From positions 1-52,942 of the forward strand of contig WTXD01000110.1 of NCBI GenBank assembly GCA_022496205.1: a stretch of DNA of 52,942 bases, given 5' to 3'. Source of the DNA: Gloeopeniophorella convolvens. Its lineage: Eukaryota; Basidiomycota; Agaricomycetes; Russulales. Below are positions 46,624 through 52,942 of the stretch, piece after piece. The notes under the pieces were generated by a model. It worked only from the letters and a program-made list of their open reading frames with translations. It had not been told where the DNA came from and made no database searches. Both the position numbers and the translations under genes were made by a program. Position 1 is the stretch's first letter. Each line of letters starts with the position of its first letter.

Positions 46624-46996
46624 TACTCGTTGTCACGGAAAGTATCCGGACACCATCCGGGTTAGCTCATTTTCCCACGTCTTCTGATCCCTCCCCTGGC
46701 AAACTCCCTCTATCGAGCTGCCTCTGTGTGGCTATCACATATTGTATGGATACTGTTCTTCATGATAAAACAATGAAATTATATTTTTGTGGTCAAACTA
46801 GATGTGCAGACTCATGACAAGACACCTCTGGCACTTTTGCATATATCATCAATAGCTTTTGTTTAGTGTATGTAACAGTGACTCAGAAATTGTTTGTAGC
46901 ATCTTCATACTATAGCATACCATCCATCCAATACATGGGCCAGAGCTCCCAACAGAACATTATCTAGATGGCAACAAAGTGCCAGGGTGTCACTGT

Positions 46997-47102
46997 TGTC
47001 AGGACTCACTCATGGTGTGCATGCAGAGAGGGTAGCAGAGGGGTTTAGAGAGTGTCACAAGGGGGAAGACAGGAGATGAGCTACGATATGCAGGAGCAGA
47101 GT
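46997..47102 (-). mobile_element. Truncated LTR end (Ty3/gypsy-type)
   Basis: About 106 bp here (TGTCAGGACTCACTC... onward) match the left 107 bp of the 3' LTR at 51162-51816, in the same orientation. Similarity then stops. It includes one true LTR terminus (TGTCA) but not the other, so it is a fragment or the end of a diverged LTR subfamily. Confidence 0.7.
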
Positions 47103-47504
47103 TGTCATGGCCTGAGCCGGCGCATGCGAGGCAGGCGAGGGCTGAGACGAGCGAGGTTCGATAAGTCGGTCTCGATGTGAGCCGGTCCTCGAAGGTGCAC
47201 GTGAATGTGCACGAGATCCTGGGTAAGACGTGATGTCTTCGAGTGGAGGCAATTGGCCTCTGGTATGTTGAGTTCAAAGAGCTGAAGACCTCGCGATACT
47301 TGGGCGAACAAGACCCTCACGCGGATTCCCTGGTAACCTCGTCGATTGACAAAGGAGAACAGGCTTAAGGCCTTTGAGTACAACTGCTACGCCTTAAGTA
47401 CTACAAGAGACATCAGCAAAATGTACCCTAGTTTATCTGTATATATAACCGATTATCAACACTATCTTCACTGTCATTGCTATCAACTCACGTCTAATTC
47501 CCCC

Positions 47505-47870
47505 GAGGTTTATCAATGCACGTCTTGGGGCCTATGAAACTCACCAATCCAGATGTGAGTTGATCAAACAGGGCTCAGTTGATCAACTTGCGCTCCTGTT
47601 GGTCAGCGTTGGTGACGTTGGCCAATGACCAACTCTGTTGATGTAGTTTATCAATAGCCCCATACTAGATAAACTGTAGACGTACCTATCCGAGCGTGAT
47701 CACCCCATATAACACCAAGTCTTTGGGCCTATGGAACTCGCCAACCGTGACAGAGTTTATCAACGGCCATCTCAATTATAATCCTTGATGTACCTTACCA
47801 TGCGTTGTCTAGAGGTCACACCCTTGATCACTCCATGCCAGCGCCCCGATGATTTGCCAGCAGTGACAAC
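47505..47870. repeat. Degenerate ~195-bp tandem repeat, AT-rich
   Basis: Two diverged units share GGGCCTATGRAACTCRCCAA (47528 and 47725) and similar following text ending in GATCACNCCAT. GTTTATCAA or GTTGATCAA recurs at least five times. No gene is visible. The repeat runs up to the solo LTR. Confidence 0.55.
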
Positions 47871-47876
47871 CGTTGA

Positions 47877-48532
47877 TGTCACGAACACTAGGGCCTCAAG
47901 GAGGTCGAACTGCTCAGAACACTAGAGCGAACCCAGCCCTACCAGTAAACACCCTACACGTCGCTCACAATGCGACGTGTACCACTCACATTGTGACTAC
48001 AAGTCGAAATGCATCACGTGACCCTTCACCCCCATTCCTCGCCCTACTCCCTAATGGCCAATTAATCCTGGAATACCCCCAAGATCCCAGATTAGGGATC
48101 TCTCAGAATGGCCATATTACTTGTCCCAAAGTAACCAGAACCTTGATCAAGGTGAAACACTTCATGCGTCCTCTTTGGGACTCTGATCATCAAGAACTCC
48201 ATGGGGCCTCAAGCCCCACTCTGCGATGGAATCTAAGAAGCGTATTAGAGAGGAGAGGTTATGGGGAATCCCCTCTGGAATCCCCATCAGTAATTAGACC
48301 AGATTCGTCTGGGGGGTCTCCAGTAGTATATAAGACCCCCATGTATCGCCCAGTGGTCCTCAGACTGTCCATCTGTGGCACTCTCATCTGTACCTAGCAC
48401 TGCAATAGCACTGTTAGTGTGTTCCCCCTCGTATCTGCAATACTCGCAGCTCATCTTCTGTTCCCCCCCTGTGACGCTCTCCAAAACCCTCTGCTATCCT
48501 CTCTGCGCGCACCCTGCGAGTGAGTCCTGACA
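47877..48532 (+). mobile_element. Solo LTR of a Ty3/gypsy element with 5-bp TSD
   Basis: This 656-bp LTR has 5-bp inverted ends (TGTCA...TGACA). It is flanked on both sides by GTTGA (47872-47876 and 48533-48537), a perfect 5-bp target-site duplication. It matches the 3' LTR at 51162-51816 in reverse orientation along its whole length. The lack of internal sequence between the duplications shows LTR-LTR recombination removed the element body. The open frame at 47873-48397 is the LTR-embedded end of the element's polyprotein. Confidence 0.92.
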
Positions 48533-48537
48533 GTTGA

Positions 48538-49954
48538 TTCACCATGATCAACGTACAACAAACCACTCGAAGACCAGCCTACCCCACTTGCACCTCACCT
48601 GCGGCGCCTTGGGTGCTTTCGCATTCCGGACTCCTCGAGACCCTCGCGCGCGCCCACCTTCCGCTTCGGTGGCTTTGGCTGCGCCTCTTCCTCGCTCTCG
48701 GAGAGCTCACCCTGTATCACCGACTCCTTGGCCTTCGCTTTCACCTCTTGCACACGCATACCGCTGCCTTGGTTTGAAGGCACCTCTTTGTGGGTTGAGG
48801 ACGGGCCTGGGGTGGGGGTGAGCTCCGATGGATCAGGGAGTCCTCCCTGCTCGCCGTCGTTGTCATCCTCGTACAAGTCGTTGTCGTAGGGGGCTTCATC
48901 CACAAAAGTTGCGCGCTCCTCGTCTTCCTGTTGGACATGCAGTGGAGACCCAGCTTCCTGCGCATCCTCCTCCGCTTGCCCACCTTTGACTGATCAGTAT
49001 CTTTGTATGGGCCAAAGCCATCTCCCACTTACACTCGTTGATGCGGTTGTACCACCCCTAGGCGCGGGGAACCCGGATGCGGGCCCCTTGGCCCGCGAAC
49101 GCGTCGGGTCGGGTTGGGTTGGATCAGGATCAGGTGCAAGCCTTCGGGTTGTGTTTGCGGTACTATAACTTTGCGTGCGGATAGTATGCGTTGACCTTCT
49201 CAAGGAAACCAGATAGATTACAGCCCACAACGACCATGTACACCCTTCCGATCCCTAGCCTTTACATTCCGTACTTTACATTCCTTTCTGACGCGGGTCC
49301 GAGCAATTCGGCGCGTCTTAGTGCAGTTTGTTTACTTGTTTTGTTTTATATTGCTACCCGAGGGAGGCGTTGCCTCGGGCGCATCGCATAGGCTTCGCAT
49401 CTCAGCGTCTGGGCCCCGGGTACGCCCGGGTTACTTATACTCTCATCCGAATACACATCGGGCAGCTTCGGCTTACCCCCAGCGTTTCCCTCTCGTTCTT
49501 GCGGTGCGGTCTGCGGTGCGGTCTTGCGGTTTGCGTGCGGTCTTGTGTCCTTGCGGCTTGCGTCTTGCGTCCCTTCGTTCCTTTCTAGTCACTCGTTTGT
49601 TTGCGGATTCCCGGATCAGCGCCGGATTGATATCGCAGGTCCCGCCAACGCACCTGGGTGCTTCTCTAGTCCTTCCCTTATCATCCTACACGTTCCCTTG
49701 ACTTCCTAACGCTACCCCCGAACTCTCTCTTCTGCATCTCCGCTGCTTGGCTGCTCAAGCAGGCTATCATCATCTTGGTTTGACATCTTCCCTTCGAGTC
49801 GTCTCCTCCTCAGCAGCTCCACAGCAGGGTCAACAAAAGTCTCTGATGTTGAGCTCCCACGCCCACGACCCTCCTTATGACCGAACACGGCTCTGCTTTA
49901 GAGTTCAGTAGATTCCCTGCACCACTTTGTACACGCACTTGTTGAGATACCGGT
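48538..49954. pseudogene. Transposon-like remnant with acidic minus-strand frame
   Basis: On the minus strand 48595-48903 encodes an acidic, low-complexity peptide (DEAPYDNDLYEDDNDGEQGG, ELSESEEEAQPKPPKRK), and the frame upstream (to ~48990) reads EDAQEAGSPLHVQQEDEERA. No catalytic domain is visible. It could be the disordered N-terminus of a DUF6698-like or other repeat-associated protein, broken by later insertions; that link is speculation. The 49310-49600 part is rich in TTGCGGTGCGGTC-like micro-repeats. The rest shows nothing recognisable. Confidence 0.35.
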
Positions 49955-51161
49955 TCACCTCTTTTTGAACTCCCCTGTCAATAACCCGATGACGAGGCTG
50001 TAGAGCGCTTCATAGTCGAAGCCGCCCACCCTCGGGGCCCAAGTTTTGTGGTTGTACATTGCAAAGTGCAGCTCAATGCATATATTAGTTCCGCGTGCCA
50101 CCGTAGTCACAACTGCACATACCTGCACCACAGCATACCCTACAAGCACACGCGTGATCTTCCAGATCTGATGGATGGCCGCATTACCTTGACGCTTGCC
50201 CTTGGTCGCAGCGCCGTCCGGCACGAGAGCTTGGCTGGTCCCGAGGAGAATATGCCGCAGACACTATCACGCTGATATCCTGAGTCCAGCTAGAGATGTG
50301 GACTGAGGGGAGTTGCTATAGTCGCCAGGGGTGATGGGATGAGGATTGGGTGGTCGGATGAGCAATAGGATGAGCTAGTGACTGCAAGGATCCGCTCGGA
50401 AACGCAAGGAAAGGACCCGAACTTGCAGGAACACAACCTGAAGCTAACTCTAAGGTCCTGGAAGGCCTCGGGCCCTCCAGAGAGTGAGGGAGAGTCTCTA
50501 AACGCGACGCAGACCCGAAATGAGATGGGAGCACCAGGGAAAGGAAGCTTTTTTTGATCCAAAACACTACAGGATGCAGTACTACTGACTACGTGGGAAC
50601 CCGAAGCCAAATCCGGTAGGTACAAGGGTTTCCTGCGACCTGAAAGTGTAAAGGAACCAGGAAGGAAAAGGAAGTAAAGGGAACTGCAATATACAAACGT
50701 ACAGGCTCGCATCTGTGCTCAAGGGCAGTCTGGGGTCACATCCTTCACTACCCAGCTCAACCCGATCGCTTCGCAGGGCAAAATACCCAGATCCGAGGTT
50801 TCCGAGCGTAGAGACCACTGGACCCTAACAACGCGTCAAGACCGCTCGAGCGAGATAGCGCGCGACTTACCCTCACAATCAGCTCACTCTGGAATAAACC
50901 CTCCTCTGGGTCGTCCGGGTTGTACTTGTACCCTTTGTAGAACATCACGAGCAGCATGGGGCCCGTGTAGGGGAGCTCCCCACTCTTGAGCCTTCCAATA
51001 GTCCTGAGCAAGACATCAGTAGATCACCGATCGCGAGATACGGCTCACTCACCCTGCCTGATCTTTTTCATACTGCGCAAGGTACGATACCGGAAGCAAA
51101 AGGTGCGCGAGAACCTTATGATTGAATCCATGGTCGCTCTTGCTGTCGCCGGGCTGCAATG
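49955..51161 (-). pseudogene. DUF6698-like gene, 5'-truncated by an LTR
   Basis: Reading leftward from the LTR border, the blocks are SKSDHGFNHKVLAHLLLPVS, YLAQYEKDQAG, an intron (about 51002-51053), GTIGRLKSGELPYTGPMLLV, KGYKYNPDDPEEGLFQSELI, a long ~520-nt intron from the GTAAGT after VR (about 50869) to TGATAG (about 50266), then RHILLGTSQALVPDGAATKG and NAAIHQIWKITRVLVGYAVV. A further short intron leads to LHFAMYNHKTWAPRVGGFDY and EALYSLVIGLLTGEFKKR. This order fits DUF6698, a family of unknown function expanded in Agaricomycetes. The coding sequence begins mid-protein exactly where the LTR starts (51162), and no C-terminal WW motif follows, so it is a broken copy. The 520-nt intron is about ten times the usual length here. 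Confidence 0.65.
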
Positions 51162-51816
51162 TGTCAGGACTCACTCGCAGTGTGCGCGCAGAGAGGGTAG
51201 CAGAGGGGTTTGGAGAGCGTCACAGAGGGGAAGACAGAAGATGAGCTGCGATGTGCAGGAGCAGAGTGGGAACACACTAACAGTGCTATTGCAGTGCTAG
51301 GTACAGATGAGAGTGCCACAGATGGACAGTCTGAGGACCACTGGGCGATACATGGGGGTCTTATATACTACTGGAGATCCCCCAGACGAATCTGGTCTAA
51401 TTACTGATGGGGATTCCAGAGGGGATTCCCCATAACCTCTCCTCTCTGATACGCTTCTTAGATTCCATCGCAGAGTGGGGCTTGAGGCCCCATGGAGTTC
51501 TTGATGATCAGAGTCCCAAAGAGGACGCATGAAGTGTTTCACCTTGATCAAGGTTCTGGTTACTTTGGGACAAGTAATATGGCCATTCTGAGAGATCCTA
51601 GTCCGGGATCTTGGGGGTATTCCAGGGTTAATTGGCCATTAGGGAGTAGGGCGAGGAATGGGGGCGAAGGGTCACGTGATGCATTTCGACTTGTAGTCGC
51701 AATGTGAGTGGTACGCGTCGCATTGTGAGCGACGCGTAGGGTATTTACTGGTAGGGCTGGATTTGCTCTAGTGTTCTGAGCAGTTCGACCTCCTTGAGGC
51801 CTTAGTGTTCGTGACA
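51162..51816 (-). mobile_element. 3' LTR of Ty3/gypsy chromovirus
   Basis: 655 bp with TGTCA...TGACA ends. On the element's strand (minus) it follows a polypurine tract AAAGAGGGGATAA (51817-51829). The sequence matches the solo LTR at 47877-48532 in the opposite orientation. The 5' LTR lies beyond the right edge, so the target-site duplication cannot be tested. Confidence 0.9.
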
Positions 51817-52942
51817 TTATCCCCTCTTTATGATTGCGCTGCGCCTGAAGTGCACTGATAAGTCTGTCATGAGCGAGTGATGGTGGTTGCGGCATAGAGG
51901 GGTGTCGTTGGTGGAATGAGTGAACAGTTTCCATGGCGTGTTTCATTTCCGAGTAAGGGACCCATGAATTTTCAGAGTCAGGGTAACCTTTCCACTTGAC
52001 AAGGTATTGAACGCCTCGTCGGTTTCTAGTGGTTCGGCTCTTGATAATTGTTTCAATCTCGTAGTGTCCTTCTTCATCGTCAATGATTTCGGTGGGGGTG
52101 TGAAAAGTTAGGTCCGTGAGCGGTGGTTTCTTTGTATGGGGAAATGAGTGAGTTGTGAAAGACAGGGTGAATGTGCCAATGGTCGGGTAGTTTGAGTTTA
52201 CTGGTGACCGCGTAGGAGGTGATGACCTTAAATGGTCCATAACGTTTGGGTGCTAGCTTTGCCTTTGGATGTGTTGTACGAAGGTTCTTTGCTTCTAGCC
52301 AGACAAGATCTCCTTCTTTGTATTTGTGTTCTGGTCCGTCCGGTCTAGAGCGTTTCATGATTTCTGCGGCGTTTTCTAAGCTCGCTTTGATTTCTGTGCG
52401 GATTTGCTCGAGTAGTATGAGACGTTGTTCGGCAGATTCAACTTGGGAACCGAGTTGTGGTGGTGGAATGAATTCAGGGAGGAAGCCATACCAGGCTAGG
52501 AAGGGTGCAACATGGGTAGCTGAGTGCTGGCGATTATTGTGTGCAAACTCCATGAACGGGATGAGGTCAACCCAGTTGTCTTGTTGATAATTGCAGAAGA
52601 CTCGTAGGTATTGTTCTAGTTCTTGGTTAACTCGTTCTGTTTCGCCGTCGGTCTGAGGGTGGTATGCAGTACTGAGGGTGAGAGTTACTTGAAGTCGTTT
52701 CCAGACTTCTTGCATAAATTGTGATGCGAATTGCGGTCCTCTGTCGGAGATAACTTGTTTAGGAAGTCCAGTGCGCTTCCAGACATAATTGATGTAGAGG
52801 TCGGCAGTTTGTTCTGAGGTGATAGTCTTATGACAGGGAGCGATGATAGTGGCTTTGGTGAAGCGGTCAACTACGACGTAGAGTGAGTCATATCCCTTTG
52901 AGATAGGAAGGTCGGTAATGAAGTCCATGGTGATGACTTCCC
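51560..52942 (-). mobile_element. Ty3/gypsy chromovirus integrase and chromodomain (partial, frameshifted)
   Basis: This is the 3' end of a retrotransposon polyprotein running in from the right edge. The integrase core shows the first catalytic Asp (MDFITDLPISKGYDSLYVVV), the second (VISDRGPQFASQF) and the Glu region (TAYHPQTDGETERVNQELEQ), followed by the GPY/F-like end (APKRYGPFKVI) and WHIHPVFHNSLISPYK. The frame breaks by one base in a TTTT run at about 52103-52106. Beyond it is a classic chromodomain (EGHYEIETIIKSR, GVQYLVKWKGYPDSENSWVP, YSEMKHAMETVHSF), which in this clade is thought to direct integration to modified histones. The frame then crosses the polypurine tract and 256 bp of the LTR before stopping at 51560. 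The upstream protease, RT and RNase H are outside the window. The frame break suggests this copy is inactive. Confidence 0.88.

Noticed and set aside
47873..48397. A 174-codon open frame as a separate gene
   Set aside because: It lies within the solo LTR and matches the LTR-embedded tail of the chromovirus polyprotein.
51210..51407. A 65-codon frame shared with 48287-48484 as a conserved small protein
   Set aside because: Both are the same part of the LTR in opposite orientations; the similarity is explained by the repeat.
1..52942. CRISPR arrays, bacterial operons or Shine-Dalgarno sites
   Set aside because: The window is eukaryotic nuclear DNA with spliceosomal introns; no regularly spaced repeats of CRISPR type were seen.

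Overview
The window looks like a piece of nuclear genome from a filamentous basidiomycete, most likely an Agaricomycete (mushroom or polypore group). Genes are GC-rich and broken by many short GT...AG introns of about 45-60 nt, mostly with GTRNGT-type donors. The families also fit: DUF6535-like membrane proteins, DUF6698-like proteins, a GDSGS serine-peptidase-like family, arrestin-like adaptors, MIC60, LAA1/HEATR5, and a chromodomain Ty3/gypsy retrotransposon. Family names come from recognising protein motifs by eye; no database search was run.

Left part (1-24.8 kb). A very large HEAT-repeat gene of the LAA1/HEATR5 family runs on the minus strand (1597-8644). It shares a 286-bp intergenic region with a divergent gene for a membrane-anchored coiled-coil protein (8931-10498). 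A gene-poor 5-kb stretch follows; it holds a 383-bp TA-flanked element with about 60-bp terminal inverted repeats (13334-13716). Next come a PX-domain protein with a PB1-like C-terminus (15675-18285), a frameshifted DUF6535-like membrane protein (about 19958-22527) and a Sec14/CRAL-TRIO lipid-transfer protein on the minus strand (23404-24744).

Middle part (25-45 kb). This is a dense block of housekeeping genes. It holds a peroxisomal-type adenine nucleotide carrier, a METTL21-like methyltransferase, two tandem arrestin-like genes with an intron-containing tRNA-Lys(CUU) between them, the channel nucleoporin NUP49/Nup58 with CAG-encoded glutamine tracts, an unrecognised 357-residue coiled-coil protein, MIC60 and a third arrestin-like gene. 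The convergent 3' ends of the coiled-coil gene and MIC60 are present twice, as about 0.62-0.65-kb direct repeats (36808-37423 and 39915-40568). Between the copies lies 2.5 kb of extra DNA carrying a serine-peptidase-like gene. Each outer copy completes the intact host gene, and each inner part is a decayed gene end.

Right part (45-52.9 kb). This is transposon territory. It holds a 715-bp TA-flanked inverted-repeat element, a truncated LTR piece, degenerate tandem repeats, a 656-bp solo LTR with a perfect 5-bp target-site duplication (GTTGA), fragments of a DUF6698-like gene, and the 3' end (integrase, chromodomain, 3' LTR) of a Ty3/gypsy chromovirus of the same LTR family that runs off the right edge. 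The element's 3' LTR abuts, and truncates, the DUF6698-like gene.

At least four host-type genes show apparent single-base reading-frame breaks in short repeats or homopolymers. Either several are decaying or the assembly carries small indels; the sequence alone cannot decide.
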